From positions 82,255-146,254 of the forward strand of contig JAECUM010003650.1 of the NCBI GenBank assembly GCA_016617855.1: a stretch of DNA of 64,000 nucleotides. Direction: 5' to 3'. Within the stretch, counting starts at the first letter, position 1. Each line of letters begins with the position of its first letter. Positions 22,545 to 35,277 of the stretch are shown in pieces. The stretch is from Megalonaias nervosa (Eukaryota; Mollusca; Bivalvia; Unionida; Unionidae). Below the pieces are notes generated by a model. That model was not told the DNA's origin. It was given only the letters and a program-made list of their open reading frames with translations, and made no database searches. Position numbers and translations under genes: made by a program.

Positions 22545-22696
22545 GTAAGAAATACTTTTGTTATAAATATCGTGTCTTAGACAGAATGAGAAACAGAGAC
22601 CTTAATGCAGATCTCCTTTTAGTGCGGTTTTTCGCATATTTTGTATCTATCAGTCAAATGATAAATTGTTGACTGAGGACTGTGATGTTTGTTCAT

Positions 22697-22700
22697 GTGT

Positions 22701-22739
<39 letters not shown>
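22697..22739. repeat. (GT)n microsatellite
   Basis: An uninterrupted GT run within the first intron-like segment. The duplicated segment at 23.7 kb has only a short GT remnant. Confidence 0.95.
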
Positions 22740-22740
<1 letters not shown>

Positions 22741-23096
22741 ATAGAGAAAGAGAGAATAACATAGGAATTCTTACATTTGTATGACGTTTCCTCCGAAACT
22801 GATGCACTCTTTTTGGTGCTGATGTATTATGGATATTAAACTATCTACTTTAGGAGTAGGAAGTTTTGGACACCTTCTACACAACTACATTTTCAAATAA
22901 TAGCTACACGAGGATTTATATAAAAATTGTCAACTGTTGGCGAGATTCCACAGCAATTAGTTTCAAATATTGGTCTTTTATTCCCGTTCTTGTCACCAGG
23001 TTTAATAGTTTAGAAAAAATAATTAACTATTATTTTGCATGATGGAGATGCTCTACATATCTCAAGTTTGAAATGCTGAGTTTGTATAATTAGCAG

Positions 23097-23567
23097 ATTC
23101 ACAGACTGAAGTAACACTTAATTCCGTCCATGATGACACGTCAAATCCTTATACACCTACTACAACTCCGAGGACTACTACCACAGAAACTCCAACAACC
23201 TTAACAGAGACAACTTCCACGACGACTACTACAGCTAGATCCCTAAGCCCACCGACTTTAGTATCTGGTTCGACTGCTCTCTCTGTCTCTCTTTCTTATA
23301 TCCAGTGATTGACCATATTGATGATGCATGCCAAATTGATATCTGGGTCTCTGTTTCAAAGTTCTTCCTCAAGAGAAAAGTCTTGCTTGTCGGTTGGTAC
23401 ATTTTTAGAAAACAATATTCCCATTGCGTCATTTCCAGTTATCTTCTCAACCTACCAGCAACCTTTTTATGGGTCACAATATCGACTTCAATGTCGATCG
23501 ATCTCCGGAACTTCCGCGATACAGTTATTCACATTTATTCCGTGTAATTTATTTGTCTTTGCTAGAG
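23097..23567 (+). CDS. Candidate symmetric 1-1 exon, Thr-rich module copy 2
   Basis: The acceptor ttagcag ends at 23096 and the donor AGAG|GTAAGG follows 23567. The 471-nt block starts and ends in phase 1. It first encodes SQTEVTLNSV and then a mucin-like run (PTTTPRTTTTETPTT and onwards) likely to be O-glycosylated. It then gives CLSVGTFLENN and ISGTSAIQLF. One in-frame TGA at 23306-23308 interrupts it. Either a pyrimidine-rich mini-intron ends at tcttatatccag (23305), or the copy is a pseudo-exon. After that AG a different frame also aligns with copy 3. The product may be secreted or membrane-anchored; that is inference. Confidence 0.4.
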
Positions 23568-24230
23568 GTAAGGCAAATTTTGTTAATTGTGCGTTGTAAA
23601 GAATGATAAATTGTGACCTCGATGCAAAGCACTTTTTAGTGTCGTTTTTACCATATTTTGTATATGCTAGACAAAGGATAAATAATGTCGTTGTTGACTG
23701 TGGATTGAGGTGGTCGTGCGTGTGTGGGTATGTGTGTATAGAGTGAATGAGGTATAAGTTCTTACATTTTGTCCACATTTACATCCAAATTGATATGCAC
23801 TTTATATGCCTTTACTCTTCTGGCAGTAAATAATCTTACAAACAAATTTATTCATTATCTTTCGTAAACTTCATCTTATATGAGCACCAATAATAAAATC
23901 TAGTTCCCAAGCATTATGCACTTTGATAACTTTGATAACTCAAGCATTTATTGGGGCTAAAAAAATTATAAATGTTAAACTATTTATTTAGGAATAGGAA
24001 GTTTTAGACACCTTCTACACAATTATATTTCCAAACGATAGTTAAACGACAATTTATATAAAACTGTAGACTGTTGGTGAGATTCAGCAGCAAATAGATT
24101 CAAACTGAATATCTCCTTCCCTTTCTTGCCACCAAGTATAATAGTTTGCAAAAATAAATAACGATTTATTTGAATGATGAAGATGCAAAACTTTTTTAAG
24201 TGTGAAATGCTGAGTTTATATATTTAGCAG

Positions 24231-24525
24231 ATCTACAGACCGAAGTAGCACCTAATCCGCAAGTTATTTGCGGCCCTGATGTACAGCCTATTCTTTGTAC
24301 AAATAATGTCCCTACAACAACTGCTGTGAATGCCATTCATGCAGCGCCGAGGACTCCAACAACCACAACAGAGACAACGTCCATGACGACTAATACACCA
24401 CCTCCCACTAGGTCCCCAATCGCACCGACTGTATCTGGTTCGACTTCTCTCTCCGTCTCTCTGTCTGTCTCTACTTCTTTGTCTCTGTCTCTCTTTCTCA
24501 TATCCTCTGATTATCCGTGTTGATG
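24231..24525 (+). CDS. Candidate exon, Thr-rich module copy 3
   Basis: The acceptor tatttagcag ends at 24230. The frame begins in phase 1 with LQTEVAPNPQVICGPDVQ, passes through PRTPTTTTETTSMTT and PPPTRSPIAPTVSGS, and meets a stop at 24521. It aligns with copy 2 in protein and in its upstream intron (aggaataggaagttttagac). Two Cys precede the Thr run, unlike copy 2. After the pyrimidine-rich TCTCTGTCTCT run another frame gives RVDGSCTNGHLVRYVKIL, which aligns with VIDHIDDACQIDIWVSVS of copy 2. Confidence 0.4.
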
Positions 24526-24857
24526 GCTCATGTACAAATGGTCATCTAGTTCGCTATGTCAAAATTCTTGTTCATGGGCGAAGTTTTTGGTGGTGAAGAG
24601 CGTAGCCTAGAAATCCGATTGTACAAGACTGATAACTTACATCAGTGGTATAATAATGCATTGTGTATGTAAGGAGAAATTAAAAATCTGACATAATCTT
24701 ACATTTTTTGGTACCTATTTGTGTTTATTTTGGAGTTGTGCGTGTGTGTATTTGTTGGCGTGGAGAGAGAGAAATTGTCGATTTGTCATGAAAATAGCAA
24801 TTTCATCAATTTGTTGTTTTAAAATTCCTTCAATCTTCTTTTCTAACACTTGGGCAG

Positions 24858-25063
24858 TACTCACGAGTAATCAACCATCACCACCACCCTGTGTATGTTC
24901 TTACTGTGGTCAGCCGGGTAAACACTACCATCCAATCGCGAGCAGCAGCAAAAAATACAGTAAGAGAAAGCATTTCCGATGTCGCTACTGCGGGATTTTC
25001 TGGGATAAGACTACCAGCTTGCCATTGTATTCTCCCTGCCCATTTCTGTCAAATCAGTATTAA
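24858..25063 (+). CDS. Candidate terminal exon with two Cys-x2-Cys pairs
   Basis: The acceptor cacttgggcag ends at 24857 and the frame opens in phase 1, as in the exons upstream, so it can join any of them in frame. It encodes QPSPPPCVCSYCGQPGKHYH, a basic Ser/Lys stretch, then FRCRYCGIFWDKTTS, and stops at 25061. CSYC...CRYC about 30 residues apart looks like a small zinc ribbon. A secreted disulfide-bonded reading is also possible. No family is recognised. Confidence 0.4.
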
Positions 25064-25099
25064 AACATATGGTATAGTAAGTAATTCGATATAGTAGTC

Positions 25100-28000
25100 T
25101 TTTAGCAACAACGGACAATATGGTTGTATAATTTTATGCATACGTTTCAGTTGCTTTACATGTATACGTATCACTTGAAAATCAGATTCATTCTGTTATG
25201 TGCAGAATTTATCGTGTTTGTCGGTGGAGATATCATAGAGTTGTCTGTTAGATATTTCACAACGACATAACATGCTGTTACCAATTAGAAATTGATATAA
25301 TTAGGTGTAGATTTTGCTTTTGTTTGGCCAGCGTTGTTTCTCTAACTTGTAACTCTAGGTATATTGGAACAAAACATTCAATTAATATACATAATTGTTG
25401 ATAAATAGTATTCTTCTATTATTTATTAAATAGTTCTTTGCTTTGATTGCTTGAAATGTTTATTCCAAAATCTGTATAACGCTGTATCTAAAGCACATGC
25501 TAATTGTTTACAAATGACGGAACCTAGTCCAATTATTTTTTGACGGTTGTAAAATATAGAGAAGAAATACAAGAATATTGAAATAAAAAGTTTAAAATAT
25601 ACTGAATAGTTAATTTTTTACGTATTACTATATATTCTTGGGATAGGACCCGCTTTTCTACCAATCTTCATAATTACCAGATCTCTCAAACTTAGAATAC
25701 AATTAGCAAAGCAAAACCCAAACATTAAATTATTTTGACTCTTAAGGAGATACTCTTCAAACATTGTAAGATACATTTTGTACCTCTCGACCACAAATGA
25801 TCTTATATGATAACACCTGTACAGAATGCAAGCATTTCGCATAGTAAGTAGGAGCACGGCACTTTGTGTTTAGTGATGGAATGTACTTTCTCATTTAGTG
25901 ATAATATCCACGATTTAATTTCCTACGGTATGGTTGATTTATGTATAAATCAGTACACTATTAGGTTATCAAGTAAAATGGATTACATGGAGACGTAATT
26001 CAGACATAACGGATGCTGTCAGTATTTTGAGCACAAAGTAAGAATTTTTTACCAGATATGGTGTAAACCCTGTACCCTTTTCGCTACAGATTGTCCCCTT
26101 CTATACACAGTGAACTTTCACCAGTAAATAGAACCAGAAAACATGTCTGTTTAAAAGTTTACATGTTAGAATTATTTTAATTTTTGCGTTCAGTGGATAG
26201 TAAGAAAGTCATGGAACTGAGTCAATCTTTAGCGGATGTTTAACAAAATGCCAATAGTTGACTATGAATAAAAAAATTAGAGATATTATTGGAACTAACC
26301 AAAAGGATTGATATAATATCGAAAGAGTGACATCATCAAATGGACATTGATGAGAAATAAACCCAAAAAGAAACAAGAACAGAACATTCGTTGAATGAAG
26401 AAGAAGAAGAAAACGAGAGAGGGCTAAGAGAAGAAAAAACATTGCCGAAAACAAGCACCTCATGAAACAAACAATATTTGGATATTTTCAAAGGACAGAA
26501 ATATAACAGATGCTGTGCATGTTAATATTCCATCTATAGAAACATGAAATGAAGGCTAATAATTCTACGTATCATTTACTTTAATCAGTTGTCAATGAAA
26601 ACAGTATTAAACAATGTATGAAAGATAGTGAAGATTTTAAAAATAAACCTTAAGAAAATTTTTGTTCATTAATTGTTTACAAAAGCATGGTCTAAAATAT
26701 ACAGTCTATTATTATAACCTACGAGGTCAATTTGCAAATGGGTACAATAAAATGGTAATAACTTATTAAATGTTTCATTCCCAATATGACTGATACGAAA
26801 TAATTTAGCAATAGTAATCGAAACTTGTAAATACACTGTAAATGAACTTGTTGTGCTCAGAATAAACGAAGATATAAATCTGAATGGAAAACGGCTTTGT
26901 TCACCGTTTTCAAGTGCTCTTACAAAAAATATACTTTTTATTCCTGAAAGCTTTTCAGAAAGACCTACTGAGCAACCTTGATATCTTTGTATCTCTGTCC
27001 AGCCAAAACACATGCAAAATAGGGAACTATATTTATCTAGATATTTCTTGCAAGGAGACTTAATACCAGATGTTACGGAAAATTATTGCCCAAAATTGCA
27101 GGACCTATAGTAATGAGAGAAGAAGGCGAAATACTTCGTGGCCGTTTCTATTTAATAAGATGGAAAAGAGTCCAATAACATAACAGATACTGTTGAATTT
27201 TATTGACATATTGGTTTAGTATCAACAGAAGGTATGAATGTAATATGATTTGAGTGTATTTGTAGATGTTTAGATAGACTTTGTAAGACATTGTATGAGA
27301 CAAAACCAGTGTTGGATTGTTTTTCTCTTTCTTGAAGCTGTCGTGCAATCATAATCTAATGCACTATCACTTTTAATGGTAAAAGAGGCACTGAGCTCAC
27401 TTACAGCAATTGAAAACTGTATGAAGACTGTATTTCGTGTTTAAAACTAGTATCGGGATAATTGATAAGGAAGGAGTTGATAGATTCCACACCTATCAAG
27501 AAGTTATTAATATCGAAATTGAATTTCGCTTAAGGAGCGTATGTAATGAAGGTAAATTTCATATTAAAGAAAATTGGTTAGTGTGCTTATTATAGAGAAT
27601 GGTAGGGTCGCAATATATAGACCAGTAAATCGTTTTCAACCAACTTTTTTTACAAGAGATGCACACATCTTAGTACTTGATAGTGTTCCGATTTAGTGAA
27701 AGTACATGATTCTGAGACAAGCCAAAACCGTTTGCCAGGACTAATTCATAGTCCACATTCAAAAGCATTTTTGTTTATTTAGTAATACCCCATTATTTGT
27801 CTTTTCAAACATTTTATTTATTTGCCATCCAATTTTCATTGAAAGCAAATTTGTAGTAATATGACTACGATATGTTGCACCATACAATAGCGACGCGCAG
27901 ACGTCACGTGAAATATCCAAGTCACTCTCAGTCATGTTGTGAGTTACGGAAGAACGGATTGAACATCGGTCTCGAACATCTTAAAAAAGTGTCCAATAAA

Positions 28001-28690
28001 TAGTTTTAATCTTATATAAATTTTCAAACACGGGAATAACTGATTAGTGTCGCCATGAATTGGACATATCAAGTTTATTTTACGAATTGTTTTCTTTGAT
28101 CTGATTATATACGAAAGGAATAACAGAGTCTGCTTAATCTCCTGTCGTCGGTCTAACTACGTATTAGGAAAATAAGGACGACGATGACAAAACATAATAA
28201 GTAAGTGGAGTTTATGTCAAGCCAATTTAGTTTGAACATACATAGTTTCGCGGAGACGAAAAAGATAAAGAAGATGCACATATTGTCAAACCAACTGATT
28301 TGCTCATATTTCAGAATAGTTGTTATATCTTTTGTGTATATTATATACATTTGATATATCCTTTGTGCCCATGAGATTAGGCTTTAACTGTTGCTTGCCA
28401 AAATTACATTCAAATAAATGCATCACCAATATCTCAGGTTCTACATTCAACCCAATTTTCATTTCATACGAGTCACGTGAGTAATAAAGTAATAAAGACA
28501 AATATTTTGATAGACCATAATATTCTGAGTCAATTCGCCCGTAAAGGATATATGACAAATATTAAAATCGAAACTTAATTATCCGTGCAGCATAATATTG
28601 TATATTAACCCACTGATATAGGGTTAGTACAAAACTAAGATCATAATAGAAATTACTAGCAAACTAGGGCAGCAAATAATAAATAATAAT
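25100..28690. other. AT-rich DNA, nothing recognised
   Basis: Only short frames of 60-115 codons with low-complexity, hydrophobic or Lys/Asn-rich translations are present. I see no repeat array, terminal repeats or splice-consistent exons. Confidence 0.6.
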
Positions 28691-28699
28691 TAATAGATT

Positions 28700-29206
28700 T
28701 TGTTTACACATCCAACAGTTTTTTATGAAGGGCACACAGAACAACAACAACAACAACACACAGAACATGCCAACTCAAAATTTGATGCACTTGTTTTAGA
28801 ATCGGCCACATATGTGCCAAATTTTGACTTAAGTCTGAAATCATTCAAGCCTTTGAAAGGACTGAATAAAGGTTGCAAACTGCTAAAATCAATGTTTAAC
28901 CATTTAATGCGTTTCAGCAGACTATTCAAACGTTCGAAGCGGAACGGTTTATTAAAGTTTAACATAACCCTGAAGATAATAATATTAATTCAGATAATTG
29001 GTCATTATTTTACCTGTAAAGTTATCTCCAGAATAACGCTAATAGCGAATAAAAAAATGCGACTACACTTGAAGCAAATAAGGAATAACACAGATCAAAG
29101 TATTGATGAACTTACCATGATATTTAACAGAAAATCAGAATTTCGAAATACAAAACACTTTTTAAATCATAAAGTTCCAATTTCACCTCGGAAATATGTA
29201 AAATAA
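28700..29206 (+). CDS. 168-codon ORF, hypothetical
   Basis: This is a long plus-strand ATG frame for such AT-rich sequence. It has a short Gln run (EQQQQQH), a basic middle (RLFKRSKRNGLLKFNITLK), one hydrophobic stretch (IIILIQIIGHYF) and a basic end. No motif or neighbour supports a function. It may be chance. Confidence 0.2.
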   Translation: MFTHPTVFYEGHTEQQQQQHTEHANSKFDALVLESATYVPNFDLSLKSFKPLKGLNKGCKLLKSMFNHLMRFSRLFKRSKRNGLLKFNITLKIIILIQIIGHYFTCKVISRITLIANKKMRLHLKQIRNNTDQSIDELTMIFNRKSEFRNTKHFLNHKVPISPRKYVK

Positions 29207-29726
29207 AGACCAGTATCTGTGGGTTATTTAGTCTTTCACTAACTGGAAAGCATAGTGGAAGAGTTAACTTTTGGTCATTTCTTACAAGTGTGATCGATCT
29301 ACATAATACACAGACCACATCTTAAAAATTCAAACGATTTTGAAACCTTAGGAAAAGAAAACGGAGGTTGATGGTATAAATATATGTATTAAAGAGCATG
29401 AAAAGTCTGAGGTTTCGATAGATGAGTTTTACAATGTGATAGAGATTGAAAACAAATAGCGTTTCAGAGAGTGAAAGGCTTAAAATCCGAAAATTTAACG
29501 TACTAAAAAGATTTCAAGCTTGTCTGTAAAGTTCGAATAAAGCAAAAGGTAACAAAAATCACGTAAATATTCATGTACAAATGAGGACTTTTAAATTAAC
29601 TACCAATTCTATTTATTAACAGTATAATAGTCATATCAAGTACTCCATCAGTCATACTTTCTTTTGAAGTCTCTGCATTTTCTTAGGCTATCGGCTTGTA
29701 TATTTCCCCAATATCATTGATAACGA

Positions 29727-29933
29727 TCAAATTGTATGCCTTGTGTGATGTAGCCCGTATTTCGTTTTGATGACCGTATATTTGTCGACTTCATCGAGTA
29801 TAATCTTAAACTCTTCCTTGTAGATGGGGTTGACGTGGAACACCTTGGGTATGTGGATGAATATTGTGTTACATTTTGTCAGGGCGGTGACGCGGATTTC
29901 CTCGAGCCGCCTACCAATGAAATCTCCGGCCAT
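29727..29933 (-). CDS. 68-codon minus-strand ORF in a GC-richer patch
   Basis: An ATG frame starts MAGDFIGRRLEEIRVTALTK and includes FHVNPIYKEEFKIILDEVDK. The local patch (29.7-30.1 kb) is distinctly less AT-rich than its surroundings. Upstream on the minus strand is tacataaaaagt, a weak TATA-like string. Another frame upstream gives a hydrophobic run (VVVIVILSTLSTALTAIAI). It could be a fragment of a virus-like gene. I do not recognise it. Confidence 0.25.
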   Translation of the reverse strand: MAGDFIGRRLEEIRVTALTKCNTIFIHIPKVFHVNPIYKEEFKIILDEVDKYTVIKTKYGLHHTRHTI

Positions 29934-32370
29934 GAAAAGTAATCAGCAGTCAAAGCTGTGACCTCAATAGCAATCGCAGTGAGGGCGGTACTGAGTGTTG
30001 ACAATATGACAATCACCACCACATAAGTGCCCACACACACGCCATCATATGCTGGTACTTTTTATGTAGAGTGCGCCGCTGCCCCGTCTCATCACTTAAG
30101 AATGTTTCAGACTTGCAGATCGCTTAAAACGCAAACCGTGTGAATCTTTAAGTATGAGTTTGGCAAGATTATAAATCCTCTATGAATGTGTGTAATATAA
30201 AAGCTTAATTGATCTGCAGAGGTGATGGCTTGTTTGCTGTCACGCTTAGACGCACCTCTAGCCTATCGCCATGATGTACTGCCAAGTCTGCAGGGTTTGT
30301 GACTGTATATGCTGGCAAAGGACTTTGAGGCAACATTTTCTTTATTGTTTTAGGCACCACACTCTGAAAATGTAACACTCTCTGACTTCCGTAACTCAGG
30401 AAACAGTGTTCCTTGATATCTATTCTTCCCTACCCTCCCACTAACCTCAATTCTAGCCCATGCTCTTTTGAAACGTTTGTTGAGATTTTTGTTGGAAATT
30501 CTTCTGTACGACCAAATGTCCTCCATCAGACTAAGAAATCATTTGAAGGATAAAAATGTACTGTTCATTCACGCCAGCACATCCTTATCTTCACTTTTCG
30601 GTTGTACGTTTGATTCTTATAGAGGGGTGGTTGGCGATCTACACTCTGAATAAACAAAATTCTATATTGATTATCTGAAAGTACGACTTCATGAGGTTTC
30701 TGCACATGCCTATAGCATAAAGATAAATATATTTCCTGCAAAACAGTTACATGTACTGGTCCCTTGTGGTTTTTTTGTTGCGTCAAATGATATAGCCTAT
30801 CATATTATTTGATGATACGCTCCTTTAATGTAGAATCAGCAAAATAGTTATCGCTGACAGTGAACAATCAGATCATTTAGCAGTATCAATACTGAATATT
30901 AGTAATTTTGAAATGGGGACAAAGCTGATTGAGAAAACAATATTCACGAGGGCTAAATGATAGCGGACTCGGACAACATATACTTATCAAATATTAAGCA
31001 TTTTAATGTAAAATCATTTTAAAATATTTTTTCAGCAAAATGACGCTGCATGCATAGTATATATAGCCGTGTGCGTAACCTTTATTGCAAACGTAAACTA
31101 GCAATATTAAAAATGACCAAAGGTAGTGTACTGTCATCAAACGTGTATGTCCTTGTTATGTAGAGAGTTATCAACAAAAAAAAAATAGGTGACGAGTATA
31201 GGTCAAATGATGAACAACACCTATGTCATGTGTTACGCTAACAATTTTTGTTTTTTCTCCTTTCTGCTTTTATATATGTTTAGGGCTTCTATGGAAAATT
31301 TCGGATTAATTCGACGTTGATGAGCTAAGTCTAGGCGCTTGCAGTTCTGCTAAATGTTGCATGTGCCTATCAACATTCTAGTAAACTGGCACAGTTAATG
31401 TATCATAAAATCTCTATCATCTGATCATTGCATGGAATCTTCATAATTTCATCATTTAATATGCTACTGATTTGAATTTTATAAAGCTGTCAACTTCTCA
31501 CAGTATGAAAAGACTTTTTAAAACTAGAGATGAATCATTTAGCAGAATATTGTGTAAATTAGAATCCGTCACAATGAAATTGTCCCATAATACTTCAAAC
31601 GAGGGCGAATCACATGGCCAAATATATACGGTTAATTAAAGTCCGTCACTACGACATTGTTCCCTGATACTTAAAAGCAAGGAAACAGTAACCACTTACA
31701 CATTATACAGAGAGTTTTAGTAAAAACGAGTAACCCAGTTCAGAGGATTTTCAACGAGTTATGTAATTTAAACCTATTGTTCTTGAAAGCAATTGCTTTG
31801 TCAGGAGCTGTGAATGAGAATATTGCGAAGGGAGTGTTTTTAAATGCAATATCGAATATCTTGTGTGGTTCATTTACAATATTATATACCTTTTGTCAAG
31901 GGCACTGGAGAAGTTTCATGTTTGTGGATGAAGGATATCCTATCAGACTAAAAGATTAACGATCTTTTCTATTATATTGACAGTTTCTGATAACACTTTA
32001 TGTGTCCTTTTTTTTAACAAAATGGCAAGGAATAGTTTTCTTTCCACTAACGGATATAATATATCGTTTTCTTCAATATAATGCGATAAATTTCTTACAA
32101 TTAACCCACATTTAGTTTACGAATATTCACATACGACAGGCATTTAAAAAGATATTAATACATAAAAATGTGCCATAGTGGTTACCTATAGGTAAAGTCA
32201 ATATTTTATCTCATTTCTTACTAATTTGTCTATATTTGTCTTTGTATTGAGCTTGTTTCAGGAGGGCTGGTTTATACTGGAAGGGTAGCAAATTGCAATC
32301 TGAAGAAATGTTTGATTTCCTGGAAATTATTTCCTATTTTTATGAGTAGATTCATAAAAAGTCTGAGCTA
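29934..32370. other. No feature recognised
   Basis: AT-rich sequence with short non-conserved frames only. There are no terminal repeats and no tandem arrays. Confidence 0.55.

Positions 32371-32373
<3 letters not shown>

Positions 32374-32459
<86 letters not shown>
32374..32459. repeat. (GT)n/(GA)n compound microsatellite
   Basis: About 43 bases of GT pass directly into about 43 bases of GA. The long Val-Cys/Arg-Glu and Ser-Leu/His-Thr frames across it are artefacts. Confidence 0.97.
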
Positions 32460-32462
<3 letters not shown>

Positions 32463-32469
32463 CTCATAG

Positions 32470-33650
32470 TAATTTGATTGTTTGTCCATGTCAGTGGCAC
32501 TGCCCTATTAGGTATCACTAGAAGATGTTATTGCGTCCCAATTTTAGTCCCTACCCATATGATGACTATCTTAGTCCTGTGATAGTTCCTGCAGATTTGC
32601 AAGGAGTTAAGATCGTTACTAATCGTCAATAAAAACATTCTTATGATTAAAGCCCAAAGAGAAAATAGAAGATTTACTGAGTTCAATTGCTTGGCTTCTT
32701 CGTATGGTGACCAGAAAGGTCGGTTGTCTTACAAATTCAAGTCATTTCTGTCAGTTGCTGAACAAGCATCGAAACCTATTTTATAAGTTGCATCCAATTT
32801 ACTGCCTTTCATAAAGAAAATAGCCTTTATGAAACTTATACGTATAACTTATTCTCCAAAATTCTTAAAAAAAATTCAGAAAATGTAAGGAAATAATTTA
32901 GCGTTGATCTCTCTTGAACATCTTGAAGGAAAGATTCACGGTGAACATTTTTATTTCAAGAAATAAGTATCATATATGCTATCATTGGTAATTATTCTAT
33001 TTGTTTGTGCATATTTAAATAATAACATCACATCATGGGAAATATATTTGTTAACTTTTTAATTAAGGCAAGTATCGAATACTGATTAGTTTTCTTAGGA
33101 AATTCTCCTACTGTAAACTTTATTTTGTCAAATGGTTACATAACTTATATTCTAGTGGAAACTTCAAATGGATGTAAACAAATCTTTACTATATAGATGG
33201 TACTGTAACACTTTTCTATACATTTAGTGTTCTGCTACATTATAAATAAGACAGAACTGTGTGGGTATGTTCTTCCAATTTGATGTGACCACGAGCTTGT
33301 TATCAAAGGATCTGGCATCATAACTGGAATAATGGGTAAACATTTGTTGATCATTTTCTATAGGAACGTATCTCTTTCGTCCATTCAGGAATAACAAAAA
33401 GCTACTGTAAGACACAGTCTTCTCAAGCCTGGTCTGTTATGCAAAACATACTAACTAGTTCGCTCTGAAGGAATTTTGATATTCCCTATTCTTAAAAGTT
33501 AGATATCATTTAACAATTGGGAATAAACGTACGCATTAATTTATGATAATATTCCAAAGCGGATATGTCAGTGTTTAGGCAATTGATGAAAAGGCTAATT
33601 GGATTTGTTGAAATTGCCCTTTGATTTCAAAGCGTCTCACATTTCACTTT
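32470..33650. other. No feature recognised
   Basis: AT-rich. Nothing beyond short frames. Confidence 0.55.
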
Positions 33651-33659
33651 AGGTGAACA

Positions 33660-35020
33660 AAATAGAAATATTTGTCCAGATCCTTTATTGTGATAATACA
33701 AGTGTCATCGATAATACTAAGGTATCTTGCTCCAAAGCAAGAGAGAGGCAACTCATTGCACGCACTCACTAAATATTGTCGTTGCATGGGCGACAAGGCG
33801 CAGCTTGTGTCTTTGCCAGACCTAGAAAATAGCTTTTTACGCCGTCAGAACCACCACCGCGATACATGTTTTCCGTACTTTCATACTGATTTTGAAGCAT
33901 TAAACGTGTCAGTGGGAACGTTTCCGCTGGTAATCAGGAACGAGCGAATGTAAAGTGCTGACCGTATCCACTGTATTTTCTGCTACACAGTCATCATCTG
34001 TGATAGAATCTCCGAAGAGCCGGCGTTATTCCATAGCAGGGACGTTGTCATGTCTTTCAGAGCGTGGAGTTTGAGATGGAGATATGAGAGGTGTTTTGAG
34101 ATCAGGCTGATAATAACAGAAATGGAGACGACCGTAAGATTTTCCAGAAAACTATAGACACCTACATCTTTGGCAAAGCACTTGACAATTACAGGTGAGA
34201 AACTACTGCTATATTACTGGTAAGTGATGTGCACCACCACCCGGCAAATAACCTCAAGCTGTGTATCTACTTGAAAGGAATAGAGATGCCAGTAGTGCCC
34301 CGCAGCCATTGTTGCTAGGATGGTACTTTGTCACGGGAACTATCAGTACAGTATCGACTGAGGGTATCAGTGAGATCCCAAACAGTAGAGACAAACATTA
34401 TATTCTTTCTAAAGTACCTACATATCGTCAACTGCATTCAATTCATGGGCTGCAGCCTCGAAAAACTTTCTGAGACATTGTCTAGGAAGGAAATGATATG
34501 TTTATCATCACTTCCTTACCCGCGAAGGCATTTACCATGCGAATACATGAGCTGTCAGGAGCAATTCTAGATCAGCTCCATCGACAACGGTCTTTTATAG
34601 CCCACTCAGTCCTTCCGGCATAAATTCCATACCCTCAAAATGAAAATAAAATAAAATAATGAAAGAAAAATCAGAGAGTCAATGAGCATGCACAAAGTGC
34701 GTGGAAGACATATGGTTGCCAGAACCTTCTCAGCTAGCACTATCTATATCTCAAGACCAATGTTCTTGTGCTGGATGACGTTTTTTGCAGCAAAGCAAAA
34801 CATCTCGTTAAAGAGTTACGGCCTCATCCAGGTGCATGGCATCAGCGCGCAGGAAGAAGATGGAATGCCCGACAAAGTCACAGGTGTTTACAGATATCAA
34901 CATGCACCTGTTTCCTACAAGGAGCAATGGTAAGTCGACGTCACACGAAAGAGAATAACCAAATTATCTGATCCCATGACAGCGGAGAGTCAAACAGCTG
35001 AGAAACCTGGCTTTATACCC
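33660..35020 (+). other. GC-richer island with fragmentary plus-strand frames
   Basis: Frames at 33672-33953, 34261-34473 and 34682-34933 lie in sequence clearly less AT-rich than its flanks, with coding-like composition (for example RQNHHRDTCFPYFHTDFEAL, and SDPMTAESQTAEKPGFIPRI in the continuation near 34.98 kb). No family is recognised. The texture is like the Polinton-like relics elsewhere in the window, so a further decayed fragment is the likeliest explanation. Confidence 0.3.
34666..34745 (+). repeat. ~80-bp dispersed direct repeat, copy 1
   Basis: caatgagcatgcacaaagtg and the following bases recur at about 35290 with roughly 80% identity by eye. Both copies open with ATG and give related peptides (MSMHKVRGRHMVARTFSAS here). 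Confidence 0.6.
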
Positions 35021-35277
35021 AGAATAGCTACTGTTTCATCATGATCTAGAAGCTGTCAACGTGCGGTTTTTTGTGGGTTGACCTCCACTTCTCCAGTTAG
35101 TTTATCTGGGCACAATAAATAGTAACATTATCCGAATAAGACTTTCATTACGCTGGTGATAAATAATACACATAGTGACTATAGTCTAATTCCGGAAGCA
35201 CAGTGAACCCCAGAGAGCTGACTGAGTGACTTAGATCGTTACTAAGTGAAAGTTTAGTAAATAAAATATATTTAAGA

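Noticed and set aside
23306..23308. Selenocysteine or programmed readthrough at the TGA in the Thr-rich exon
   Set aside because: No supporting stem-loop seen and the paralogous copy has other stops; decay or splicing is simpler.
24719..24857. Upstream extension of the Cys-pair exon frame to 24719
   Set aside because: The acceptor at 24857 and the phase agreement suggest this part is intron.
32312..32521. Val-Cys/Arg-Glu frame and its antisense His-Thr/Ser-Leu frame
   Set aside because: Direct translation of the GT/GA microsatellite.
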